DNA of 64,000 nt from Alkaliphilus sp. NP8 (lineage in GTDB: Bacteria; Bacillota; Clostridia; Peptostreptococcales; Natronincolaceae): the NCBI GenBank assembly GCA_015978205.1, contig JADWMM010000027.1, positions 109,641 through 173,640 of the forward strand, given 5' to 3'. Positions 1 through 9,585 of the stretch are shown in pieces. Positions within the stretch are counted from its first letter, which is position 1, and each line of letters opens with the position of its first letter. A program made the position numbers and the translations under genes. The notes beneath the pieces were generated by a model, which worked only from the letters and a program-made list of their open reading frames with translations, made no database searches and was not told where the DNA came from.

Positions 1-82
1 ATAAAAAAGATTAGATTTAGAATATATAATTTAAAGATTGCAGATAATAGTATAGAATCTGTCTACTATAAGGAGGGTTTAT

Positions 83-277
83 ATGATGCGAGAAGGACTG
101 ATACCAACAGCACTAGGAACTGTAGTAACTGGAGCAGCTTTAGCGTCTAGAGCTTCCGATATGAATAAAAGAAGATTTAGAAAGCAAGATGCAGGTTCTA
201 TGATTGCAACAGGATTAGTAGGATTTGGTTTAGCTCACGTAGTATTAGGAGGTATAGACTTAATTCAAGGTAGATAG
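83..277 (+). CDS. small glycine/alanine-rich hydrophobic protein, unknown function
   Basis: A 64-residue protein with two weakly hydrophobic stretches (about residues 5-22 and 40-60) separated by a basic patch (KRRFRK). AAGGAGG lies 6 bases before the first of two adjacent ATG codons; the second ATG (86) is equally plausible. It is closed by its own strong terminator, so it is a single-gene unit. I do not recognise a characterised family; short proteins that look like this occur in clostridia without a known role. It could associate with the membrane through the two apolar segments, which is inference only. Confidence 0.75.
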   Translation: MMREGLIPTALGTVVTGAALASRASDMNKRRFRKQDAGSMIATGLVGFGLAHVVLGGIDLIQGR

Positions 278-282
278 GTTTA

Positions 283-306
283 GCAGGGAGAAATCCCTGC
301 TTTTTT
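283..306 (+). terminator. Rho-independent terminator
   Basis: Seven-base-pair GC-rich stem GCAGGGA/TCCCTGC with a GAAA loop followed by six T residues, directly after the small hydrophobic protein gene. Confidence 0.95.
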
Positions 307-378
307 AGTGGGCACAAAATATATCAATATTAAAAATCTTTATGCACTTATGGAATATTAAAGTATTTTAAATTAAGG

Positions 379-427
379 TAGTGTGAATTAATCTGTGATT
401 TAATAAAGATTAATTTACACTATTTTT
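379..427 (+). terminator. hairpin with T tract in the 307-543 spacer
   Basis: Sixteen-base arms (379-394 and 407-422) pair with a single G-T wobble across a 12-base loop and run into TTTTT. It lies between two genes transcribed in the same direction; the transcript it ends is not obvious, because the upstream gene already has a terminator. A second small transcript in the spacer is possible but no ORF supports it. Confidence 0.6.
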
Positions 428-543
428 ATATTTACTCTTATATGATGTCAATAAGTACCAGTATTGAGTATAGTAGTACAATAAATACTAACACTGTAGA
501 AATAGTCCCAATAAGAAAATACTTATGATTTGGGAGGAGTGAA

Positions 544-1392
544 ATGATTACACAAAAAAAGATGATTAGAAATATATTTATCTTGATTATATCTACAGTT
601 GCTCTTATGTTAATATTTTATAATGGACTTATTGAACGAAATTATACAATATATACAGATAAGTTACTTAAAAATCAGTCTATGCGAGTAGTTCTTATTG
701 CAGATTTACATAGTCATATATACGGTAAAAACCAGAAAGAGATTGCTGATTTAATCAGAAAACAAAATCCAGATTTAATAGGCCTAACTGGAGATATAGC
801 TGATGATAGAGTTCCTATAGATGGAACTGAATTGTTTTTGCAAGCAATAAAAGATATTTCACCTATTTATTATGTTACTGGCAACCATGAAATATGGTCT
901 GGTGAATTAGATTATATAAAAGATATATTTAGAAACTATGGAGTAACAGTTTTAGAGAATGAATATGAAAGGGTAAATATAAATGGGGTTAAATTTATTA
1001 TAGGTGGTGTTGATGACCCTGCAATCGAGCTTTATAAAGAAAATAACTTTGATTGGGGCAAAGCAGTGTACCAAGCTTTTTTAGAGTTAGAAGAAAAACC
1101 TGGTTATAAAATATTGTTATCTCATAGACCGGAGCAAGTAGATATTTATAAAAATCTTAATTTTGATATGGTATTGTCAGGTCATTCTCATGGTGGTCAA
1201 GTTCGTATACCATTTTTAGTAAATGGGTTTTTATCGGCAAATCAAGGTTGGTTTCCAAAGTATTCAGGAGGAGTATATGAATACGATAATATAACACATA
1301 TTGTAAGTAGAGGACTTTCTTATAATCCAAAACGTCCACGAATATTTAATCCACCAGAAGTAGTTGTTGTAGATGTTATAGGTACTAAATAA
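544..1392 (+). CDS. membrane-anchored calcineurin-like metallophosphoesterase (YkuE/YaeI type)
   Basis: A 282-residue protein with an N-terminal membrane anchor (about residues 9-25) followed by a complete calcineurin-like phosphoesterase core. The five metal-binding blocks are visible in order: DLHSH, GLTGD, GNHE, a single His in LSHRPEQ and GHSHGGQ. This set binds a two-metal centre in the family. YkuE/YaeI-type enzymes of this size are membrane-tethered; the natural substrate is unknown, with lipid or nucleotide phosphodiesters both possible. GGGAGGAG lies just before the ATG. It appears to be transcribed alone. Confidence 0.9.
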   Translation: MITQKKMIRNIFILIISTVALMLIFYNGLIERNYTIYTDKLLKNQSMRVVLIADLHSHIYGKNQKEIADLIRKQNPDLIGLTGDIADDRVPIDGTELFLQAIKDISPIYYVTGNHEIWSGELDYIKDIFRNYGVTVLENEYERVNINGVKFIIGGVDDPAIELYKENNFDWGKAVYQAFLELEEKPGYKILLSHRPEQVDIYKNLNFDMVLSGHSHGGQVRIPFLVNGFLSANQGWFPKYSGGVYEYDNITHIVSRGLSYNPKRPRIFNPPEVVVVDVIGTK

Positions 1393-1518
1393 TGATTTTT
1401 TAGAGTTTTAAAATAACTATATCTTAACAACTAAATTTAGTAAATATTTACTTAAAAGGAATTTAAAATCTTATGTAGAATATTTAAATAATAAATGAGT
1501 AGTTTAAAGGGGGTACCT

Positions 1519-2514
1519 ATGGAAAAGACAGATAAAACTTTAATAGATAAAAGCGAAGCAAATACTGAAGTCAAAGAAGAAAAATTATTTTCTGTGTTAA
1601 CAGGAATAACTTGGGTAGCTGGGATAATGGCTGGACTTTTGTTTATAACTAAGAATTATGGTTATGCATTTTTTGGTTTTTTGAGTATAGTATATATAAC
1701 AGGATTTTTAATAAGACCTATTATCAATATTATAATAGATAGCAGCCACAGACTAATACCTTTAAAAGAAAAACTAATGCTAGGGTTTAAATTTTTGCTA
1801 GTTATTTTGGGAATTCAATCTTCATATTTAATTTTTTTATTTCCTGCATATGATCTATATTGGAGTTATTGGATTTTTATAGCTTCTTTTGTAGTATTAA
1901 TATGTATGACGAAAAGAGAGAATGATAAAGATGAAGCTGATTTAGAAGAGGAAGAAGAAAAGTCAGAAGAAAAAATAAAATGGTTGGGAAAGTTTAAAAA
2001 GATAGGTTATTTATTTTTACCTATAATAGTAGCTGTTCCTAATTTTCTTCAAATGTATACTCCTGAAAAGGCAGTTACTTTAGGCGATTTAGATATTCCA
2101 CAGTATATTACGCTAGAAAAGATTATTCAATCAGATACAACTTATAATAACACTTCATATTTAAATAATTCAAGACGAAAGATAAACATTAAAGATAGAG
2201 AAATTCTTAAAGAATTAATAGAAAGATTAGAAGGAACAACTATTAAAAATACTCGATATATAGATGAATTAAACTATCTAAAAATGCAAAGGTTGGAAAC
2301 TCATTATTATAGAGGACATTTTTATTATGAAGAAACTGGAATTGTCTACAAAGACATTTACGAAGATGATACTAAAGATAAAGTAAAATATATTTATGGA
2401 ATAGAAGTTTTTCCTAATAATCAAGTTTATTTAGTACTTCCCACAGGGAAAAGACTAGATACGGAAAAATTTAGGATCCAGTTAGAAGAAAGTTTTTTAG
2501 ATGAATTAATATAA
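1519..2514 (+). CDS. multi-pass membrane protein with acidic linker, unknown function
   Basis: I place the start at 1519 because AAAGGGGGT sits just upstream of that ATG; an in-frame ATG at 1495 lacks a ribosome binding site. The 331-residue protein has about four membrane helices in its first 140 residues, a very acidic cytoplasmic-looking linker (DEADLEEEEEKSEE), another hydrophobic segment, then a soluble C-terminal half of about 150 residues with many Tyr and Arg. No catalytic motif is recognisable. It stands alone between the phosphoesterase and pepF, and no function can be assigned. Confidence 0.8.
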   Translation: MEKTDKTLIDKSEANTEVKEEKLFSVLTGITWVAGIMAGLLFITKNYGYAFFGFLSIVYITGFLIRPIINIIIDSSHRLIPLKEKLMLGFKFLLVILGIQSSYLIFLFPAYDLYWSYWIFIASFVVLICMTKRENDKDEADLEEEEEKSEEKIKWLGKFKKIGYLFLPIIVAVPNFLQMYTPEKAVTLGDLDIPQYITLEKIIQSDTTYNNTSYLNNSRRKINIKDREILKELIERLEGTTIKNTRYIDELNYLKMQRLETHYYRGHFYYEETGIVYKDIYEDDTKDKVKYIYGIEVFPNNQVYLVLPTGKRLDTEKFRIQLEESFLDELI

Positions 2515-2686
2515 GCTAGAAGAATACAAGAAAGATAGTCTTTTCAAAGTTAAAAGCGAGAAATGGTTTTATTTAAGAGGAGTTCTAAAAGGTTATATAG
2601 AATATTGCATTTAAAATATGAGTAGAATAAATAGATAAGGATATTATTCAAACAATTATTTAATATAAAATAGGAAGGGTGTTAAT

Positions 2687-4465
2687 ATGAATATTTCAGA
2701 AATTGAAGAGCAGTATCGTTGGGATCTTACTAGTTTATTTGCAAATGATGAAGAATGGGAAAAGTCATTTAAAGAGGCAAAGGAAAAAGGAAAAGAGCTG
2801 AAAAAATTAAAAGGACATATATTAGAAAGTCCAGAAAAATTACATAAAAGCATTGTAGAAAGTGAAAAAGTTTCTAGAATGGTTAGCAATGTAATAGTTT
2901 ATGCTAATTTAAAAAGAGATGAAAATACAAAAAATCCTACATATCAGAGTATGGCTTCTCGGGCAGAAAAGCTTGCAACAGAAATTCAAGAAATAGAAGC
3001 ATTTTTCATTCCAGAAATTTTGCAATCAGATTATGAAACTGTAAAGGAAATGTTAAATTACGAACCACTTAAAATTTATGATCAATTTTTTAAAGATTTA
3101 TTTAGACGTAAAAAACATATTCTTTCAGAAGAAATGGAATCAGTGTTAGCAAAAGTAGGAGAATTAGGTGGTGCACCTAGTAACGCATATAGTATGTTGC
3201 TTAATGCAGATATGACTTTTGAAGATGCAATCGATTCTAAAGGAAAGCCTCATAAACTTACTAATGGATCTTATATATCACTTTTAATGTCTTCAGATAG
3301 AGAATTACGTAAAGATGCATTCAATAAATATTATAAAGTTTATAAAGGTCATATTAATACTATTGCTAGCTTAATGCAAAGTGAAGTAAATAAAAATATA
3401 TTCTTTAGTAAAATGCGCAACCACTCATCTGCTAGAGAAGCAGCATTATTTCAAAATAATATTCCTAAAAGTGTTCCAGATAAATTAATAGAGGCAGTAA
3501 ATGATAATTTAGAAACTTTTTATAAATATATGAAGCTTAGAAAAAAAGTATTAGGTGTAGAAGAACTTCATCTTTACGATGTATATACACCTATTGTACC
3601 AAATGTAGAATTTAAAATACCTTATGAAGAAGCTAAAAATACTGTAATAGATTCATTAGAAATTTTAGGAGAAGATTATCAAAATACTATTAAATCTGCA
3701 TTTGATGAAAGATGGATAGATGTTTATGAAACAGAAGGAAAGCGTTCTGGAGCATACTCTTCAGGTACATACGATTCTAAACCATACATTCTTTTAAATC
3801 ATAAAGATAATATGAATAGTATGTTTACCTTAACACATGAATTAGGACATTCTTTGCATAGTTATTTAACAAGAAAGAACCAACCTTATGTATATGGAAA
3901 TTATTCTATTTTCTTGGCAGAAGTTGCGTCTACTACTAATGAAGCATTGCTTAACGATTATCTCCTTAAAACTATAAAAGATGAAGACAAAAAGAAATAT
4001 ATATTGAACCATTATTTAGAGCAGTTTAGAGGAACTATTTTTAGACAGACTATGTTTGCAGAGTTTGAAAGAGATATTCATGAACATGCTGAAAAAGGTG
4101 AAGCTTTAACAGCAGAGTTTTTATGCGATCATTACTTGAACCTTAACAAAAAATATTTTGGACCAGATGTAGTAATTGATGACGACATTAAATATGAATG
4201 GGCAAGAATACCACATATGTATTATAATTTCTATGTTTATCAATATGCTACTGGATTCTCTGCAGCTATTGCAATTTCAAATAGCATATTAAAAGAAGGA
4301 GAGTCTGCAGTAAAACGTTATATGGAGTTTTTATCTAGTGGGTCTAAAGATTATCCAATAAATGTTTTAAGAAAAGCTGGAGCAGATATGGAAACAGAAG
4401 AGCCGGTTAACAATGCACTTGAAGTATTTAAGACTGCTGTAGATGAGTTAGAATCATTACTATAA
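2687..4465 (+). CDS. pepF: oligoendopeptidase F (M3 family zinc peptidase)
   Basis: A 592-residue cytoplasmic peptidase of normal length for PepF. The zinc site HELGH starts at residue 384 and is followed about 25 residues later by the family's Glu-containing third-ligand helix (region FLAEVASTTNEALL). PepF cleaves peptides of roughly 7-17 residues and works in peptide turnover. The N-terminal lobe (residues 1-200) is helical, as in other members. AGGAAGGGTG precedes the ATG. It is a single-gene unit closed by a strong terminator. Confidence 0.96.
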   Translation: MNISEIEEQYRWDLTSLFANDEEWEKSFKEAKEKGKELKKLKGHILESPEKLHKSIVESEKVSRMVSNVIVYANLKRDENTKNPTYQSMASRAEKLATEIQEIEAFFIPEILQSDYETVKEMLNYEPLKIYDQFFKDLFRRKKHILSEEMESVLAKVGELGGAPSNAYSMLLNADMTFEDAIDSKGKPHKLTNGSYISLLMSSDRELRKDAFNKYYKVYKGHINTIASLMQSEVNKNIFFSKMRNHSSAREAALFQNNIPKSVPDKLIEAVNDNLETFYKYMKLRKKVLGVEELHLYDVYTPIVPNVEFKIPYEEAKNTVIDSLEILGEDYQNTIKSAFDERWIDVYETEGKRSGAYSSGTYDSKPYILLNHKDNMNSMFTLTHELGHSLHSYLTRKNQPYVYGNYSIFLAEVASTTNEALLNDYLLKTIKDEDKKKYILNHYLEQFRGTIFRQTMFAEFERDIHEHAEKGEALTAEFLCDHYLNLNKKYFGPDVVIDDDIKYEWARIPHMYYNFYVYQYATGFSAAIAISNSILKEGESAVKRYMEFLSSGSKDYPINVLRKAGADMETEEPVNNALEVFKTAVDELESLL

Positions 4466-4560
4466 GTTATATATATATTAAACGTTTATTAATATTACTT
4501 TAATATAGATGTATTATAATTTATAACCTAATTTTATACAAATATATGTATGTTATAATA

Positions 4561-4586
4561 AAAAGGGTAGAGTATTCTACCCTTTT
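4561..4586 (+). terminator. Rho-independent terminator after pepF
   Basis: Perfect 11-base-pair stem AAAAGGGTAGA/TCTACCCTTTT with a GTAT loop. Its symmetry lets it act in both directions. Confidence 0.92.
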
Positions 4587-4658
4587 GTAATGCAATATAA
4601 AAACCATTAATATTTTGCAAAAATAAAATATGTTTTTGCTTTTGAAAGGAGAAATACA

Positions 4659-5312
4659 TTGATTTTTAAAAAAGAAAGAGAAGAAATTGTAGAGTACGGA
4701 AAAAAATTAGTTCAGAATAACTTAACTAAAGGAACTGGTGGAAATATTAGTGTTTTCTTTAGACATGATAAATTAATGGCTATAACACCTAGTGGAATAG
4801 ATTATTTTAAATTAAAACCAGAAGACATTGTTATAATGGATCTTGACGGAAAGATAATAGATGGAAAACATAAGCCATCGAGTGAATATTCTATGCATAA
4901 GATTTTCTATGAAAAAAGAGAAGATATAAATGCGATGGTACATGTTCATTCTACATATTGTACTACTTTAGCTTGTATGGACTGGGAACTTCCAGCTGTA
5001 CATTATTTAGTTGCAATCTCTGGTGGAAAAAATGTTAGATGTGCAAAGTATGCAACATTTGGTACTGAAGAACTAGCTCAAAATGCATATGAAGCTATGG
5101 AAGGTAGAGCAGCAGTTTTTTTAGCTAATCATGGTTTATTAACAGGTGCAAAAGACTTACCTAATGCTTTTAATAAAGCAGAAGAAATAGAGTTTTGTGC
5201 AGAAATATACTATAGGACTAAAACATTGGGAGAACCTAAGATTTTAGAGGATAATGAAATGAACAAAATGTTAGAGTTATTTCAAAGTTATGGACAAGTA
5301 AAAGATAAATAA
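4659..5312 (+). CDS. class II aldolase, probable 5-(methylthio)ribulose-1-phosphate aldolase
   Basis: A 217-residue class II aldolase/adducin domain protein starting at TTG with AAAGGAG upstream. The zinc-ligand motifs are visible as HVH (MVHVHSTYC) and ANHG, and the phosphate-binding TGGN is near residue 30. By sequence alone it could be an L-fuculose-1-phosphate aldolase. The following two genes encode methylthioribose-1-phosphate isomerase and methylthioribose kinase, which argues for cleavage of 5-methylthioribulose-1-phosphate (or the 5-deoxy analogue) to dihydroxyacetone phosphate plus an aldehyde, as in the DHAP shunt of Rhodospirillum rubrum and some E. coli. Substrate choice is inference from context. 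Confidence 0.85.
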   Translation: MIFKKEREEIVEYGKKLVQNNLTKGTGGNISVFFRHDKLMAITPSGIDYFKLKPEDIVIMDLDGKIIDGKHKPSSEYSMHKIFYEKREDINAMVHVHSTYCTTLACMDWELPAVHYLVAISGGKNVRCAKYATFGTEELAQNAYEAMEGRAAVFLANHGLLTGAKDLPNAFNKAEEIEFCAEIYYRTKTLGEPKILEDNEMNKMLELFQSYGQVKDK

Positions 5313-5366
5313 AATACTCAATCTAAATATTTAATGAAAAAAAGTGTAAAAGAAGGGCGGTAAATT

Positions 5367-6419
5367 ATGAATCGAGTAGATAAAGATTTAGCATTTATGC
5401 TAAGATACGAAAATGTGGCTTGGTATGAAAATGGTAAAGTAAGAATATTGGATAGAAGAATTTATCCTACAGAAGTAAAATTTGTTACATGTAATACTCA
5501 TGGGGAAGTAGCACAGGCAATTACAGATATGGTAACTCAAAGCGCTGGACCATATACTGCTGCAGGAATGGGTATGGCCTTGGCAGCATATGAGTGTAAA
5601 GATATTTCTTCTAAAGACCAGATAAAACATTTAGAAGATGCTGCTTATAAGATGGCTAATGCAAGACCTACAACAGCTAATAGAATGACTTTAGTAGTAA
5701 ATGGATGTTTAAAAGTTGCTAAAAATGCAATGGAAAGTGGAAAAAAAGTAGATGAAGCTATTTTTAACCATACTCTTAATTCTATTAATAATAGATATAG
5801 GAGAATTGGAATTGTAGCTAAGTATTTAGTAGATATGTTTCCTAAAGATGGAAATATTATGACGCAGTGCTTTGGTGAAACAATAGTAGGTATGATGCTA
5901 AAAGAAGCTAAAAAACAGAATAATAATATAAAACTATTTTGTCCAGAGACTAGACCTTATCTTCAAGGAGCAAGATTAACTGCAAGTGTAGCATATGACC
6001 AAGGTTTTGATGTAACTGTAATAACTGACAATATGCCAGCATTCGTTATGCAAAATAAAAAAATAGATGTATTTACATCTGCAGCAGATTCAATATGTTT
6101 AGACGGACATGTTGTTAATAAAATTGGTACAATGCAAATGGCAATTGTAGCTAAACATTTCGGAATACCTTATTTTGTAACCGGTATACCAGATAAAGAT
6201 AAAGAAACTATTTCAAAAGTTAAAATAGAAGAAAGAGATCCAAGTCAAGTTTTAGAGTGCAGGGGAATTAAAAATACTATGGAAGGGGTTAAAGGGTATT
6301 ATCCATCTTTTGATATTACTCCACCTCACTTAGTAAGCAGTGTAGTTACAGATAAAGGAATATATAGCCCTTACGATTTAAACAGATATTTTGAAAGTGA
6401 TGTTGAGGATTATTATTAA
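5367..6419 (+). CDS. mtnA: S-methyl-5-thioribose-1-phosphate isomerase
   Basis: A 350-residue member of the eIF-2B alpha/beta/delta-like isomerase family, the usual MtnA length. Family landmarks include the N-terminal PTEVKFVTCNTHGEVAQAI region, the TQCFGET segment carrying the catalytic Cys, and the VITDNMPAF region with the conserved Asp. It converts 5-methylthioribose-1-phosphate to the ribulose form. It lies 54 bases after the aldolase gene and 37 before mtnK, all on one strand, so the three are very probably one operon. GAAGGGCGG precedes the ATG. Confidence 0.93.
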   Translation: MNRVDKDLAFMLRYENVAWYENGKVRILDRRIYPTEVKFVTCNTHGEVAQAITDMVTQSAGPYTAAGMGMALAAYECKDISSKDQIKHLEDAAYKMANARPTTANRMTLVVNGCLKVAKNAMESGKKVDEAIFNHTLNSINNRYRRIGIVAKYLVDMFPKDGNIMTQCFGETIVGMMLKEAKKQNNNIKLFCPETRPYLQGARLTASVAYDQGFDVTVITDNMPAFVMQNKKIDVFTSAADSICLDGHVVNKIGTMQMAIVAKHFGIPYFVTGIPDKDKETISKVKIEERDPSQVLECRGIKNTMEGVKGYYPSFDITPPHLVSSVVTDKGIYSPYDLNRYFESDVEDYY

Positions 6420-6456
6420 ATATTACACTATACATTGAATATAAGGAGATGATGAA

Positions 6457-7659
6457 TTGTCTAAATTTAATTCTCATTTTAGAATGAAAGAAGAGGATGC
6501 TATTTCTTATGCTAAGGAAAATTTAGATTTTTTTGATAAAGGAGCAGTACTAAAAGCAGCAGAAATAGGAGATGGAAATATAAATTATGTTTTTAGAGTT
6601 TGGGATATAGATTCACAAAAATCTGTTGTAATAAAGCAGGCAGATACTTTACTCAGATCATCAGGAAGACCTTTAGATGTAGATAGAAATAGAATAGAAG
6701 CAGAAGTGTTAATGATGCAAGGAAAATTAGCTTCTGAAATTACACCTAAAGTATACAAATATGACCCTATTATGTGTGCAGTAATTATGGAAGATATAAG
6801 TGACCATGAAAACTTTAGAAAAGCCTTGTTAAAAAGACAAACTTTTCCTAAGTTAGCAGATCATATTAGTGCATTTATTGTAGATACTCTATTACCAAGT
6901 ACGGACCTAGTTATGGATTCTGGACAGAAAAAAGATAATGTAAAAAAATACATAAATAAAGATTTATGTAAAATATCTGAGGATTTAGTTTTTACAGAGC
7001 CGTATAAGGACTATAAAGGTAGAAATGTGATTTTAGAAGAAAATTTAGAGTTTGTAAAAAGAGAACTTTATAATGACAAAAAAATAATGTTAGAAGCAGG
7101 TAAATTGAAAAATAAATTTATGAATAATACTCAAGCATTAATTCATGGAGATCTTCATTCAGGCTCAATATTTGTAACAGAAGATTCTACAAAAGTGTTA
7201 GACCCTGAGTTCGCATTTTACGGGCCTATTGGATATGATTTAGGAAATGTAATTGGAAATTTATTTTTTGCTTGGGTTAATGCTTATGTAACTGATAATG
7301 AAGAGAAGGAATTTTTAAACTGGGTTGAAAAAACTATAGAGGATATTGTAGTTCTATTTAAAGAAAAGTTTATTAAACTATACAAACAAATAGTAACTGA
7401 TGTAATGGCAAAAGAAATAGATTTTATGGAGTGGTATTTAAAACAAATATTATGTGATACTACTGGTTTTGCAGGTCTTGAAATAATAAGAAGAGTAGTT
7501 GGAGATTCAAAAGTAGCAGATGTAACAAATATTAAAAATGTTGATGATAGAATAAAAGCAGAAAGAGTGCTTATAAAAATAGGTAAGTCTTTTATAATAA
7601 ACAGAAGTAACTTTCAATCTGGCAAAGATTATATTAATGAATTCTATAATAATATATAA
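6457..7659 (+). CDS. mtnK: 5-methylthioribose kinase
   Basis: A 400-residue APH-fold small-molecule kinase starting at TTG with AAGGAGATG upstream. The N-terminal region GDGNINYVFRV, the catalytic loop HGDLHSGSIF and the metal-binding DPEF are MtnK hallmarks. It phosphorylates methylthioribose produced from methylthioadenosine, giving the substrate of the adjacent MtnA. No downstream methionine-salvage genes (mtnW, mtnX, mtnD) are present here. This again favours an aldolase-based shunt over the full methionine salvage cycle. Confidence 0.93.
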   Translation: MSKFNSHFRMKEEDAISYAKENLDFFDKGAVLKAAEIGDGNINYVFRVWDIDSQKSVVIKQADTLLRSSGRPLDVDRNRIEAEVLMMQGKLASEITPKVYKYDPIMCAVIMEDISDHENFRKALLKRQTFPKLADHISAFIVDTLLPSTDLVMDSGQKKDNVKKYINKDLCKISEDLVFTEPYKDYKGRNVILEENLEFVKRELYNDKKIMLEAGKLKNKFMNNTQALIHGDLHSGSIFVTEDSTKVLDPEFAFYGPIGYDLGNVIGNLFFAWVNAYVTDNEEKEFLNWVEKTIEDIVVLFKEKFIKLYKQIVTDVMAKEIDFMEWYLKQILCDTTGFAGLEIIRRVVGDSKVADVTNIKNVDDRIKAERVLIKIGKSFIINRSNFQSGKDYINEFYNNI

Positions 7660-7912
7660 ATAAATTATTTAGAGCTAATCTTATAATTTTTGTATACAGA
7701 TATATTTATTATTTACTATTCAATATGCAATAAAAAAATGATGCTAAAAAATGAAAATATGGTTTTGATTTAAATACCTCTAAACAAATGCAACACAATA
7801 TACAAAACATGCATTTGTCGATGAATTCGTTAAATTAAACAAAGTAGCATTTTAAAAATTAATTTATATAATGTTGAAAATTCAATCTTATAATAAACGA
7901 ATTTATATAAAT

Positions 7913-7941
7913 TTGACAAGCATTTGCAAAATTGTTATTAT
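7913..7941 (+). promoter_or_regulatory. sigma-A type promoter of putP
   Basis: TTGACA, a 17-base spacer, then TATTAT. It lies about 125 bases upstream of putP in a 404-base spacer that carries no gene. The first 250 bases of this spacer are plain AT-rich sequence in which I see nothing definite. Confidence 0.75.
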
Positions 7942-7948
7942 ATAAACA

Positions 7949-7987
7949 CAATAATGACAAGAAATAATATATATTTGTCAATTATTG
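7949..7987 (+). promoter_or_regulatory. inverted repeat just downstream of the putP promoter
   Basis: CAATAATGACAA and TTGTCAATTATTG form an inverted repeat of 12 bases with a one-base bulge. It starts a few bases after the -10 box, where an operator would block transcription or an RNA hairpin would form in the leader. Function is inferred from position. Confidence 0.45.
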
Positions 7988-8002
7988 TTAAAAAAATAAC
8001 CG

Positions 8003-8040
8003 ATATTCAATATAAGATAGTCAATTTTTATATTGAATAC
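8003..8040 (+). promoter_or_regulatory. second inverted repeat in the putP leader
   Basis: ATATTCAATATAA and TTATATTGAATAC form 12-base arms around a 12-base loop immediately before the putP ribosome binding site (GGGAGCGG). There is no T tract, so it is not a normal terminator; it could be an operator or a leader hairpin that affects translation. Confidence 0.4.
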
Positions 8041-8063
8041 ACAAAAAAAGGGAGCGGTATTTA

Positions 8064-9545
8064 ATGTTAGAAGACAGTTGGGCCATATTAGCATCATTTA
8101 TATTGTATTTAGGGTTTATGTTAGGAATAGGTATTTACTATTATAAGAAAACATCAAACTTATCAGACTATGTATTAGGAGGAAGAGGGCTCGGAAGTTG
8201 GGTTACTGCAATTAGTGCACAGGCATCAGATATGAGCGGGTGGCTTTTAATGGGACTTCCAGGAGCTGCTTACCTTACAGGTATGGAATCAATATGGATA
8301 GCAGTTGGTTTAGCAGTTGGTACATTTTTAAACTGGCAATTTGTTGCTGTTAGGCTTAGAAAATATACTGAAATAGCAGGAAATTCTTTAACGCTATCAT
8401 CATATTTTGGAAATAGATTTAGAGACGAGAAAAATATTTTAAGAATAGTATCTTCAGCAATAATTGTTTTTTATTTTTCTATTTATACAGCTTCTGGATT
8501 TGTAGCTGGAGGAAAACTTTTTAGTACAGTATTTGGTTTAGATTATACACTAGCTCTTACAATAGGGGTTATAGTTATTATAGGATATACATTTTTAGGT
8601 GGATTCATGGCAGTTAGTACTACTGATTTAATTCAAGGGATCGTAATGTTTTTTGCAGTAGTAATTATACCATCTATTGGAATTTATATAAATGGAGGAG
8701 CAGCTGCTACTTTAGATAGCATTAGAAGTTTAAATGCAGAATTTTTAAATCCATTTACAGATGTAAATGGTAATGCTTTAGGGTTACTAACAATAATATC
8801 ATCTTTTGCATGGTGTTTTGGATACTTCGGTCAACCTCATATCTTAGTTCGTTTTATGGCTATTAAGTCATCATCTCAAATCAAAAAATCAAAAAGAATT
8901 GCAATGACTTGGGTTCTTATAAGTTTAGGGGCAGCAGTTATAGTTGGTATGGTAGGAAGTGTAATTATTCCAGAATCATTAGTAGACTCAGAACAAGTAT
9001 TTATGGTTATGATTAATGGCTTACTTCCATCAGCTTTAGCAGGTGTATTTTTGTCAGCTGTATTGGCTGCAATTATGAGTACTGCAGATTCGCAACTTTT
9101 AGTTACTGCATCAGCTTTTTCTGAGGATCTTTACAAGCCACTTATTAATAAAAATGCAACACAGAAGCAGCTTTTAAACGTAAGTAGAATTGCAGTGTTA
9201 GCAATATCAATAATTGCTTATGTAATAGCATTAAATCCAAATAGTTCAGTATTAGCAATAGTTGCAAATGCATGGGCAGGATTTGGATCAGCCTTTGGAC
9301 CAGTAGTTTTATTCTCTTTATTTTGGAAGAAGATGACAAAGGAAAGTGCAGTAGCTGGAATGGTAGTAGGTGGGGCAGTAGTGTTTATATGGGGAAATAT
9401 GACTGGCGGAATTTTCGAATTATATGAAATGGTTCCTGCATTCTTCTTATCTTGTATAGTAATTGTTATAACTACTCTTTTAGGCAAAGAACCTTCAAAA
9501 GAAATACAAGATGAGTTTGACTCTGTTATGAGTAGCGAAGCATAG
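8064..9545 (+). CDS. putP: sodium/proline symporter family transporter
   Basis: A 493-residue sodium:solute symporter with about 13 membrane helices, the PutP length. Typical motifs are present: GGRGLGSWVTAISAQASDMSG in helix 2-3, the sodium-site region near AIMSTADSQLL, and the GFGSAFGP loop. It probably imports L-proline with Na+. The next gene, 40 bases downstream, is a PLP-dependent D-cysteine-desulfhydrase-like enzyme, so the true substrate could be another small amino acid. A strong promoter and two leader inverted repeats suggest regulated expression. Confidence 0.9.
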   Translation: MLEDSWAILASFILYLGFMLGIGIYYYKKTSNLSDYVLGGRGLGSWVTAISAQASDMSGWLLMGLPGAAYLTGMESIWIAVGLAVGTFLNWQFVAVRLRKYTEIAGNSLTLSSYFGNRFRDEKNILRIVSSAIIVFYFSIYTASGFVAGGKLFSTVFGLDYTLALTIGVIVIIGYTFLGGFMAVSTTDLIQGIVMFFAVVIIPSIGIYINGGAAATLDSIRSLNAEFLNPFTDVNGNALGLLTIISSFAWCFGYFGQPHILVRFMAIKSSSQIKKSKRIAMTWVLISLGAAVIVGMVGSVIIPESLVDSEQVFMVMINGLLPSALAGVFLSAVLAAIMSTADSQLLVTASAFSEDLYKPLINKNATQKQLLNVSRIAVLAISIIAYVIALNPNSSVLAIVANAWAGFGSAFGPVVLFSLFWKKMTKESAVAGMVVGGAVVFIWGNMTGGIFELYEMVPAFFLSCIVIVITTLLGKEPSKEIQDEFDSVMSSEA

Positions 9546-9585
9546 TAATAAAAATATCAACGTTATTTATGAAAAGGGGGATAAC

